NCBI GenBank assembly: GCA_023268875.1
Contig: JALRKL010000188.1
Coordinates: 1 to 32,367, forward strand
DNA: 32,367 nucleotides
Direction of reading: 5' to 3'
Source: Bacteroidia bacterium
GTDB lineage: Bacteria; Bacteroidota; Bacteroidia; NS11-12g; UBA955
Of the stretch, positions 1-6,936 are shown in pieces. The position numbers were made by a program, and so were the translations under genes. The notes below the pieces were generated by a model. It had not been told where the DNA came from. It saw nothing but the letters and a program-made list of their open reading frames with translations, and ran no database searches. The first letter of the stretch is position 1; the number at the start of each line of letters is the position of its first letter.

Positions 1-1449
1 AGCTTCAAAATTATCACGCAGAATTATGCGCCCATCGACTAAATTATTACTATTGTGATCGTATTGAGGAGGAATTGATTTGAATTGCAATAACTCTTCT
101 TTTTCCATTGAATAAAGTTGAGAGGAAATTTTTTCATTTAACTCTTGGTTCAAAGTGTTAAACCAAGATTTAAATTCTTTTAGGGGGGGAAACCCTTGTT
201 GACTTATTCTTAAATTAATTTGACGGGCTGTAGAAATTACATCACGGTAGCCTAATTCTTGTACATGCTCCAATTGTGATAACAAGTGATAAACTTGAGG
301 ATCGTTGTGCGTGTGTTTTTTTAAGATATCTGTAAAATCTTGAAGATTTTTAAGTTGTCTTTCAATTGGTTTTTGATAAGATTCCCAAGCATTTCTTCTT
401 GCAGCGCGAGCTTGATGTGCAGCCTCTTTTTCAATTTTTTCTAAAATAGATTCATTTGAAATGCCCTCTGCTAAAATCCATTGTCGCATTTTTAAATTAC
501 AATCAAATTCCCTTTCCCAGGCCAATCGTTCATCTGTTTTATAGCGTTCATGGGATCCAGAGGAGGAATGCCCAAGGGGCTGAGTTAGCTCAGTAACATG
601 TATTAATACAGGAACATGTTCCTCACGAGCTAATGTAGAAGCTTTTTCATATGCTGTAATTAATTTCAAATAATCCCACCCTGGAACAGTTATAATTTCA
701 AATCCTTTCTGGGTGGCTGTGCGTTGAAATCCTTCAAGGGCTAGAGATATACTTTCCTTTGTGGTTTGCTCATCGTTAGCTACGGATATACCATATCCAT
801 CGTCCCAAACGCTAACCACCATAGGTACTTGCATAACACCAGCTGCATTAATAGTTTCAAAAAACATTCCTTCGCTTGTGCTTGCATTTCCAATTGTTCC
901 CCATGCAATTTCATTACCATTATTTGAAAATAAAGGAGCCTTTTTAGTAGAATATTCCCTATATATTTTAGAGGCTTGTGCAAGTCCAAGCAATCTAGGC
1001 ATCTGTCCTGCAGTAGGAGAAATATCTCCACTGTGGTTATATTGATCTACTAGGGGAATCCAATTTCCTTTTTCATCTTTTATCGGAGTCACAAAATGCC
1101 CTCCCATTTGCCGTCCTCCAGACATAGGTTCACGACTTTTATCTAAATCTGCATATAGTGCTGCAAAAATATTTTCAGCCGTAAGAAGTCCTTGAGCCAT
1201 AAGTAAGGTTTGATCTCTGTAATAACCGGCTCTAAAATCACCTTTTTTAAAAAAATGGTTCATAACCAATTGAGGAACTTCTTTACCGTCTCCAAATATT
1301 CCAAATTTACCTTTTCCAGAAAAGACTTCTCTTCTGCCAATTATACTGCATTCGCGACTTAAAACGGCAATTTTATAGTCATGCAATACACGTTCTTTAA
1401 ATGTATCAAAGCTGATATTAATAGATTCGTCTTGGTTTTGAAAATTCAT
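1..1449 (-). CDS. 2-oxoacid (branched-chain type) dehydrogenase E1, fused alpha/beta subunit, C-terminally cut by the window
   Basis: This gene is missing from the ORF track because it runs off the left edge. I translated it by hand from ATG at 1449, and 483 codons stay open to base 1. The visible part is the alpha-like half of a thiamine-diphosphate-dependent E1, which decarboxylates 2-oxoacids and passes the acyl group to lipoyl-E2. Seen: GRREVFSGKGKFGIFGDG near residue 38, the AGYYRDQ/MAQGL substrate region near 74-87, a ThDP/Mg segment IGNASTSEG (187-194) followed by VWDDGYGIS (214-222), and GHSSSGSHERYK, equivalent to the E1-alpha regulatory loop. Where classical E1-alpha has GDG...ENN, this protein has GNA...WDD; I recall this as usual in the Bacteroidota fused family. 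The family is normally about 650-800 aa, so the beta half should lie beyond the edge. The upstream M1-like gene is on the same strand, 73 bp away. Specific substrate (pyruvate or branched-chain) is not decided by the sequence. Confidence 0.9.
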   Translation of the reverse strand, partial: MNFQNQDESINISFDTFKERVLHDYKIAVLSRECSIIGRREVFSGKGKFGIFGDGKEVPQLVMNHFFKKGDFRAGYYRDQTLLMAQGLLTAENIFAALYADLDKSREPMSGGRQMGGHFVTPIKDEKGNWIPLVDQYNHSGDISPTAGQMPRLLGLAQASKIYREYSTKKAPLFSNNGNEIAWGTIGNASTSEGMFFETINAAGVMQVPMVVSVWDDGYGISVANDEQTTKESISLALEGFQRTATQKGFEIITVPGWDYLKLITAYEKASTLAREEHVPVLIHVTELTQPLGHSSSGSHERYKTDERLAWEREFDCNLKMRQWILAEGISNESILEKIEKEAAHQARAARRNAWESYQKPIERQLKNLQDFTDILKKHTHNDPQVYHLLSQLEHVQELGYRDVISTARQINLRISQQGFPPLKEFKSWFNTLNQELNEKISSQLYSMEKEELLQFKSIPPQYDHNSNNLVDGRIILRDNFEA

Positions 1450-1458
1450 ATGGTTCGA

Positions 1459-1466
1459 CGAAAATA
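1459..1466 (-). promoter_or_regulatory. candidate -7 box upstream of E1
   Basis: On the minus strand the box reads TATTTTCG, 9 nt before the E1 ATG. It matches five of the six fixed positions of the Bacteroidetes -7 consensus TAnnTTTG. No good -33 TTTG was found at the expected distance. The same octamer also precedes mutS and the TonB-dependent receptor gene, which is the main reason to list it. Confidence 0.25.
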
Positions 1467-1522
1467 CAAAAAAAATTACGGTAGCTTAAATAGGGTTTTA
1501 AGTGAATTTATAACCTATTAAT

Positions 1523-4321
1523 TTAAAACCATTTACGCGTAAATAAACTGCTAATAGTATTTAAACGTGGAGTGAAAATAAATCTAATTTTAGTGGCATA
1601 ACGAGATTGTGTGGGTTCAAATCCATTTGAAGAATACAATGGGAAAAAAATTTCAAAATAATCAGGCACAAGATTAAATTTTACTCCAGAATCAAAATAT
1701 CCAACAGCGTTGCGGTTTTGGTTTTTCAAAACCCCTAAATCTCCATAAAATTCAATCCATTTCCATAGTCCAATTGAACCATTCAAAGAGACCATATAAT
1801 CATTTGCAGAAGATTCTTCAAAAAATGCTTTAAAACCGCCCTCTACAGGGATAAATTGTTGACTATAAATGCCTGAATCTTCAGATCGCCCTAAATAATC
1901 GTAACGAAACAAATAGTCTGGTGAACGGTTTAGATTAAAATCAAAAAATTGAGTTTCAGTTCTATTATGCCATAAAAACTTACCTGCAAAAAAACGCAAC
2001 GAAAGTTGTCGTCCACTTCGAAAGAGTTTTCTATACTCACTACTAAAATAGATTTTAGCGAAATTATTAGCGATTTCTGCGTTAGAATTAGTAGAAAAGG
2101 TATTTACTGCATTACTATTTTCATACCTGTGTAATAAGCTTATAATACTATAATCTGGACTTACTTCAATCTCCGGATTTCGATCACGAAAAACATTATA
2201 CCATGATACATTCAATAGTTGCCTTTTGTTCGACTGCAGATTATAAGGTCTAAAATACATTGAAAATGAGGGTTGAATTGAAGTGTATCTTAGGTTAGTA
2301 TTATAATGATAGCTTTTTCCTGTTAAAAAAACTTGATTGAGGTAATTTTTACTTTTATGGTTTATAAATCGATATCGTGTTCGAAAAAAACCGACCCATT
2401 CACTCTCTTTAATTGAGTATTGAGGATGTAAATCCAATTCAAAGGGTTGATTTTTTACTCGTGTATTATAAATTCTCATACCTGCAGTAAAGCCATCATA
2501 AATATTAAAATCAGATATTGGATGATAAAAGATTTGATTTCTTTTTAAGTTTTCGCTATCACCGTAAAATGTAAATTGTAAAGGCTTTAGTCCGGTTGAA
2601 GATTGTAAAAATTTCCAATTATTCAAATGGTTTTTATCTGGCAAAAATTGATTTGAATTGATGGCCACAAAATCAATTTCTTTGTCGCCAGGAAAGGTAA
2701 TTATTGTGTCTTTTCCAGTGAATTCAATCCATTGTTCATAAATGAGTTTATCTTTTTGAATTAAATCTAGTTTTACAGGAGCTGACTTATCGTTTTTTTC
2801 ACTTAATGTAATTTCGATTTCAGTTGGTTTTTTGGTTACCTTTTTTATGAAAAAATCATGGGCTTCTCTGTCAGAAAGGTATGTTTTAAAAAACCAATCA
2901 AGATTTTTTTCTGTATAATTTGATAATGATTTTTGAAGTTCTTTTTTACCCCGTTGTTTGGAAAAATCTAATAGGCCTTTTTTAATGACGTCTTCATCCA
3001 AAAAAGCATCTAAATAGTGAAGTCCACTTCCCACATGATAAGGGGATGCGTAAAGTTCATTTGATTTGGTAAGTTTTTCTTTTCCTAATGTATCCGATTG
3101 TTGTCGGTTTGCATGTTCACTAAATTCATAGATAAATGAAAAACTTTCGTTATATCCTATATTTGCAGCACTATAATTTTTAAATGGTCTTATTCCAAAT
3201 ACTGAAAAGGATTGCAATTCCCCTAAAAATTTAGAATCAGGATAATATGTATCTACATATTTCATAAGGATATAGGTTTGAATTCCACCAGGAATCCAAT
3301 GATTTTTTCGTTTGTCAATCACCAAAAGTTCATTTAAATATGAAGCTAGATAAGCTTTTAAAAATTTAGTTTCATAGATAAATTCTTCAGGGAAAGGTTC
3401 TAAAAAAGAAAGCGCTTCACTTATACCTACTATAGGATTACGATTATAATCCTTTTTTAATACCATAATTTTATTATTTGGAATAGGACTCAAATATTTT
3501 TTTATGAAAGTATCAATCCGATTCACAGATGAGACTAGATCAATTGAAGAATTTTTACTTGGTAGAATATCGGTAAGAATGTAAAAAGAATCAGTTGTTT
3601 TTATTTCTTGAAAAGTGTTTTCCAATTGGAAAACGAACTCAGGACAGCTCAATTCATTAGAGCTAAAGGTTTCTGTTTTAATTAAATTAGAAATATTTTT
3701 TTCACTAGAAAGTAATTGTAAGTTAGTATGAAGCACATAACTATTTGGGAATGTAAATTTAATAGAGAATTGACTAGGTAAAATACTGTTATCACGAAAA
3801 CCTAGATTACTGTTTAAGAGCCAATCATCTTCAAAAAGAGGTGCCACAGTAATAAATGTATCTCTCAATAAAAAACTTTTATCAGATTGAATCCCTACAC
3901 CAGTGAAAGTATCATCTGGAATTTTAATTTCATACGCTACTTTAATTTCTATTGATGCATCTGGCGCTAAAGGTTTTTCTAAAATCACTTTAAGCACATC
4001 GATTTGATAATCAAGACGATTATATAATAATTCATTTGAATTATTACTTATAGATTGGATTTGTGTATAGCCTAGTTTACTTTTTGAACGCAAATAAAAA
4101 CTTCGATTAAATTGATTTGCTAAATGATCGGCTAGGGGAGAGGGGGCACCTTTATATGAATTAGACCAATCATAGAGATATAAATAAGATAACGGAGCTT
4201 TAGATGTGTTTTTGAAATAAATGGTTTGAGAAACAGTTATACTCGCTGAGTTTGGTTCTAATAAAGCATCAATTGAATATTGTGTCTGGCTCCATAAGGG
4301 CAGGTTCATATAGAGGCCCAT
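1523..4321 (-). CDS. M1 aminopeptidase-like protein without zinc site, with C-terminal outer-membrane barrel-like region
   Basis: The protein has 932 aa. Residues about 12-250 look like the N-terminal beta domain of M1 (gluzincin) peptidases. At the position of the HEXXH helix and WLNEGFA motif there is YLASYLNELLVI...HWIPGGIQTYI (residues 324-351): the zinc histidines and catalytic glutamate are absent, so it is probably not a peptidase. From about residue 600 onward alternating aromatic/polar segments resemble outer-membrane beta strands, and the chain ends in RKWF, a terminal aromatic typical of OM barrels. Similar degenerate-M1 plus barrel proteins occur in Flavobacteriia (my recollection). 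The N-terminus is odd: MGLYMNLPLWSQTQ looks like only the end of a signal peptide, and an in-frame TAA lies four codons upstream of the ATG. ATG at 4309 is the alternative start. Truncation at a rearrangement is inferred. Function unknown. Confidence 0.75.
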   Translation of the reverse strand: MGLYMNLPLWSQTQYSIDALLEPNSASITVSQTIYFKNTSKAPLSYLYLYDWSNSYKGAPSPLADHLANQFNRSFYLRSKSKLGYTQIQSISNNSNELLYNRLDYQIDVLKVILEKPLAPDASIEIKVAYEIKIPDDTFTGVGIQSDKSFLLRDTFITVAPLFEDDWLLNSNLGFRDNSILPSQFSIKFTFPNSYVLHTNLQLLSSEKNISNLIKTETFSSNELSCPEFVFQLENTFQEIKTTDSFYILTDILPSKNSSIDLVSSVNRIDTFIKKYLSPIPNNKIMVLKKDYNRNPIVGISEALSFLEPFPEEFIYETKFLKAYLASYLNELLVIDKRKNHWIPGGIQTYILMKYVDTYYPDSKFLGELQSFSVFGIRPFKNYSAANIGYNESFSFIYEFSEHANRQQSDTLGKEKLTKSNELYASPYHVGSGLHYLDAFLDEDVIKKGLLDFSKQRGKKELQKSLSNYTEKNLDWFFKTYLSDREAHDFFIKKVTKKPTEIEITLSEKNDKSAPVKLDLIQKDKLIYEQWIEFTGKDTIITFPGDKEIDFVAINSNQFLPDKNHLNNWKFLQSSTGLKPLQFTFYGDSENLKRNQIFYHPISDFNIYDGFTAGMRIYNTRVKNQPFELDLHPQYSIKESEWVGFFRTRYRFINHKSKNYLNQVFLTGKSYHYNTNLRYTSIQPSFSMYFRPYNLQSNKRQLLNVSWYNVFRDRNPEIEVSPDYSIISLLHRYENSNAVNTFSTNSNAEIANNFAKIYFSSEYRKLFRSGRQLSLRFFAGKFLWHNRTETQFFDFNLNRSPDYLFRYDYLGRSEDSGIYSQQFIPVEGGFKAFFEESSANDYMVSLNGSIGLWKWIEFYGDLGVLKNQNRNAVGYFDSGVKFNLVPDYFEIFFPLYSSNGFEPTQSRYATKIRFIFTPRLNTISSLFTRKWF

Positions 4322-4489
4322 TGGAGTATTGATTTAGCTTTCTTTCTGCTGAGTTTAATTTCAAGCATTTGGTTGATTGCAAATCCGACATTGGAGGATT
4401 CAAACATATTAAAGAAAGTAGCTATTTTATTCGCAGCACTGCCGATTTTGATAACAATGCTTATAATCATATTGTTGGCCTTTTTGTAG
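4298..4489 (+). pseudogene. 5'-truncated membrane-protein remnant (two hydrophobic segments)
   Basis: This frame is open from just after a TAA at 4295 to TAG at 4487-4489 and contains no ATG before its last dozen codons. From 4328 it reads IDLAFFLLSLISSIWLIA, a short charged link, then ILFAALPILITMLIIILLAFL: two convincing transmembrane helices. The ORF track lists only the opposite strand here (78 aa, not protein-like). Its left end coincides with the point where the neighbouring M1-like gene on the other strand loses its 5' end, so both genes appear cut at one junction. It could instead be a chance hydrophobic frame in AT-rich DNA. I do not recognise the family. Confidence 0.35.
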
Positions 4490-4619
4490 GGGGGTGACGA
4501 AATAGCTACGATAATATCGCCATCCAATATATTTAAATTCAAATTGATTTAGAATTACCCGAATTATCGGTATTACAAAAGGCACCGACTGGTCCAACAC
4601 TAATCTAGAATTATTAACT

Positions 4620-5345
4620 TTATTTTACGAGATAACTATAAAGGTTATCCTCAACGGGTTTATCTAATTTGAATTTAAAATGCACTACTGGCGAATTAGT
4701 TTTGGGCATTTTGCCTTGCTTAATGCTACTTGGAACTATTTCAACGTCGCCGTTATAATAGAAATCAACCCCTTCCGAATCTGCTTTTTTAATAAACAAT
4801 AATATTCGCTCAGAGTTAATTACATTTTTGAATTCATCACTATCGATTTTCCGATTTGAACGCGACTCCCAAGCAAACACTTCTTGGTTAATAAAATGGT
4901 CATTATAATTGATATCTCCCTCTAAATCTTCTGATTTGTTATAGGTAACAAAACAAGGCGTGGCCTTATCTCTTGTTCGATATCCATATATGGTGCTCGA
5001 GAAATCATTATCCCAATTCAAAATACGACAAACATCTCTTCGACTGTATTTTTCAATTGTAAGAAATCCACTGACATTCTCTGATCGGTGAAATGCTTGT
5101 TCAAATTTGTTCTGTGAATAATTGATATTATCCGTTAAAAACAATCTAAAATAGGCACTTCTCAATTGTTCTTTGAAAAAATCAGTCAGTATAAATTGAT
5201 CTTTGCCGTATCCAATTATCGGTTCTACTTTCGCCTTGAAAAAGTTAAAATTCAGTACATTCAACAGCTGATTAATGTCAGAATGCACAAGCTTAATTTT
5301 ATAAAGCTCTAATAATCTTTCTTGAAGGGCGACTAAGCTACGCGC
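4620..5345 (-). pseudogene. C-terminal fragment of a DUF3427 superfamily II helicase
   Basis: The track gives 222 aa from a GTG at 5288, but the frame is open upstream for 19 more codons (…VALQERLLELYKIKLVHSD) to a TAG at 5346-5348. The sequence SRRDVCRILNW, STIYGYRTRDK, FVTYNKSED, INYNDHFIN, SRSNRKIDS and the end VVHFKFKLDKPVEDNLYSY are the hallmarks of DUF3427, which normally sits at the C-terminus of large DEAD/DEAH helicases with an N-terminal phospholipase D-like nuclease domain (often about 950-1100 aa). No Walker motifs or PLD motifs are present here, so this is a 5'-truncated remnant unless a stand-alone DUF3427 protein is made from GTG 5288. Such helicases are common in defence islands. 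The 3' end is intact. It lies in a small block of broken genes between the M1-like gene and tRNA-Lys. Confidence 0.8.
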
Positions 5346-5427
5346 CTACTGAGACACAAAGTATTCTCAAACCTCAAGCGTTCGGTAATTTTATGAGCAG
5401 GAATAAGAGAAGCATGACTCATAATAT

Positions 5428-5591
5428 TGCTTAATTATAAAAATATATGCAAAATAAGCCACCTTTATAATGCTTAATATGTACAAAAATGTAATAATAA
5501 GCCGTTTATTGCCTAAATATGTATCTAATCCAACAATGTAAAAATAAGCCATGTATATAGTGCTTATTATGCACAAAAATGTAATAATAAG
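5428..5591. repeat. AT-rich imperfect direct-repeat array with 90-bp register
   Basis: Two 51-bp copies, 5451-5501 and 5541-5591, align without gaps at an offset of exactly 90 bp with 6 mismatches. The shared core is ACAAAAATGTAATAATAAG. Weaker copies of the TGCTTAAT...AATAAGCC unit start at 5428 and about 5508, giving roughly four units of 33-41 bp separated by short spacers. Ends carry inverted TAAGC/GCTTA motifs, so each junction can form a small cruciform. On the minus strand the 90-bp copies read in one frame as two hydrophobic 30-residue repeats beginning LIITFL, which produced the 61-aa track ORF starting at a TTG; I do not call this a gene. The rest of the 330-bp gap between the helicase fragment and tRNA-Lys shows only the tRNA terminator. 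Confidence 0.7.
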
Positions 5592-5646
5592 AAATTTTCA
5601 AGATTGAAACATGCTTAATTCACACATTTTAGCTCCAAATGGGCAC

Positions 5647-5674
5647 AAAAAAAGGCCACCTTTCGGTGGCCTTT
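5647..5674 (-). terminator. intrinsic terminator after tRNA-Lys
   Basis: On the minus strand AAAGGCCACC-GAAA-GGTGGCCTTT is followed by a T run. The perfect 10-bp stem with a GAAA tetraloop begins 1-2 nt after the tRNA discriminator base, so it ends the tRNA transcript. Confidence 0.9.
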
Positions 5675-5675
5675 G

Positions 5676-5748
5676 TGATCCCGCTGGGACTCGAACCCAG
5701 GACCCATACATTAAAAGTGTATTGCTCTACCAACTGAGCTACAGAATC
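5676..5748 (-). tRNA. tRNA-Lys (UUU)
   Basis: The minus strand folds into a full cloverleaf. The acceptor stem is GATTCTG/CGGGATC with G-U pairs, the D arm is GCTC-AGTTGGTA-GAGC, the anticodon stem ATACA/TGTAT carries loop CTTTTAA (anticodon TTT), and the T arm is CTGGG-TTCGAGT-CCCAG. The discriminator is A and CCA is not encoded. It lies 75 bp downstream of the GNAT-like gene on the same strand and may be cotranscribed with it. Its 3' end faces the broken-gene block, the orientation expected if an element once integrated here; no duplicated 3' tRNA end was seen. Confidence 0.95.
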
Positions 5749-5823
5749 ATTCTGTTTTCGCGATGTGTTATCGTTCTAACAGGGTGCAAAAATAGAACGG
5801 AGATTTTAAAAAAGCAACCTATT

Positions 5824-6936
5824 TCAAGAAAAATTCTTCAAATACGTGTGATGGGTCTTACTCAGTTGCGCTCCCAAGGCTTTTAACATACTGAGCATCT
5901 TAGGATTGAAATCGCCAATCCACGACAATTCTACTTTATCGAAACGATTAATTTTTTTCAGGACCTCGTAAGACTTCATGATTAATCCTGCTTCTATCCC
6001 TTTGTTATGGTAATCGGGTGTGATGCCAAATACAATGCCACGAGCCGTTCGTATACGTTTACGCCGCATTAGAAACAACAATTTCTGCCACAAACCTAAC
6101 TTGCCATCAAAATCTTTGAAAACCTCATTTAGCTCAAGAATGCTTATAAAAAAACCAATTGGTCGATCGTTGTGGTACGCAAAAATCCCTAATTCGGGCA
6201 ACATAGCCGATTTCATTTTTCGAAACTGCTGCTGAATACCTGCACGGTCTAAAGGCTCAAAATCTTCATGAAAACACCATGCCTCATTATACACTTGAAC
6301 AAAGTCGTCTGCAAAGCGATCCATTTGTGCGAAATCTAGAATTCGGTAATCGTAGGAATCATTCCCAAAGGTGCGCTCCGAAATTTTCTTAAAGCGATCC
6401 ATTTGAAATGTTTCTTGGTCAATCTCATAGGTAGTTTGTTCGATTTCAAGTTCATAACCGGCCCCTTCAATAAAAGCTCGGTAATATTCGGGATGGTAAT
6501 TTTCTTGATAACTTGGATGCCTAATTCCTGAGATCCATAGTCCCCAAAATTGATCTCTAGAACCAAAATTCACAGGCGCTTGTGCACTCGCACAGCCTTT
6601 GTTTTTAAGCCAGCTTTCAGCTGCCTCAATTAAAGTGTTTGCATATAGAGGGTTTTGCTCACACTCGAAAAATCCCCAAGCACCGCGGCGCTTACCCGCT
6701 TTGTCTTGGTAAAAAGCGGCAATGCGGCCTACAGGCGTTAATTCGTCTTCCCCCAAGAGGATAAATCGCACGGCCTCTCCCCTTTTGAAGTTGGCATTCC
6801 TTTTGGGGTCGAATTTTGACTCTACATCGTCAATTATAGGTTTTATATACAAAGGATCGTCTTTGTATATTCGATCGCAAACGGCGTGAAAAAGCGATAT
6901 ATACGCCGTATTATGGCTTACTTCTAGTAGTTTCAT
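5824..6936 (-). CDS. GNAT-like N-acyltransferase family protein
   Basis: The product has 370 aa and a two-lobed acyltransferase architecture. The N-lobe has FILLGEDELTPVGRIAAFYQDK near residue 58 and WGFFECEQNPLYANTLIEAAESWLKNKG near 88-113. The C-lobe contains GIFAYHNDRPIGFFISILE (near 250) and IVFGITPDYHNKGIEAGLI (near 305-323), which resembles the GNAT motif A strand and acetyl-CoA loop. Proteins of this type are widespread in Bacteroidota with no assigned substrate; a lipid or peptide N-acyl transfer is only a family-level guess. ATG at 6936 is used; the first 26 bp overlap the 3' end of the copper-monooxygenase-like gene, so the two are translationally coupled. Confidence 0.7.
   Translation of the reverse strand: MKLLEVSHNTAYISLFHAVCDRIYKDDPLYIKPIIDDVESKFDPKRNANFKRGEAVRFILLGEDELTPVGRIAAFYQDKAGKRRGAWGFFECEQNPLYANTLIEAAESWLKNKGCASAQAPVNFGSRDQFWGLWISGIRHPSYQENYHPEYYRAFIEGAGYELEIEQTTYEIDQETFQMDRFKKISERTFGNDSYDYRILDFAQMDRFADDFVQVYNEAWCFHEDFEPLDRAGIQQQFRKMKSAMLPELGIFAYHNDRPIGFFISILELNEVFKDFDGKLGLWQKLLFLMRRKRIRTARGIVFGITPDYHNKGIEAGLIMKSYEVLKKINRFDKVELSWIGDFNPKMLSMLKALGAQLSKTHHTYLKNFS

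Noticed and set aside
761-1045. 94-aa plus-strand and 83-aa minus-strand ORFs
   Set aside because: Both are other-frame shadows of the E1 gene translated through this region.
4306-4542. 78-aa minus-strand ORF
   Set aside because: Its sequence is not protein-like, and the opposite strand gives a much better two-helix membrane frame.
5391-5576. 61-aa minus-strand ORF (TTG start) with a repeated LIITFL unit
   Set aside because: It is created by the AT-rich 90-bp repeats, starts at TTG and has no supporting signal; listed as repeat instead.
5428-5591. CRISPR array
   Set aside because: Unit lengths and spacings are irregular (33-41 bp units, 37-53 bp periods), copies are diverged and no cas gene is present.
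5676-5748. Mobile-element attachment site in tRNA-Lys
   Set aside because: No repeated 3' tRNA end and no integrase were found in the window; kept only as a hypothesis in the findings.
5611-5886. 91-aa plus-strand ORF
   Set aside because: It is antisense to the tRNA-Lys gene and its terminator.
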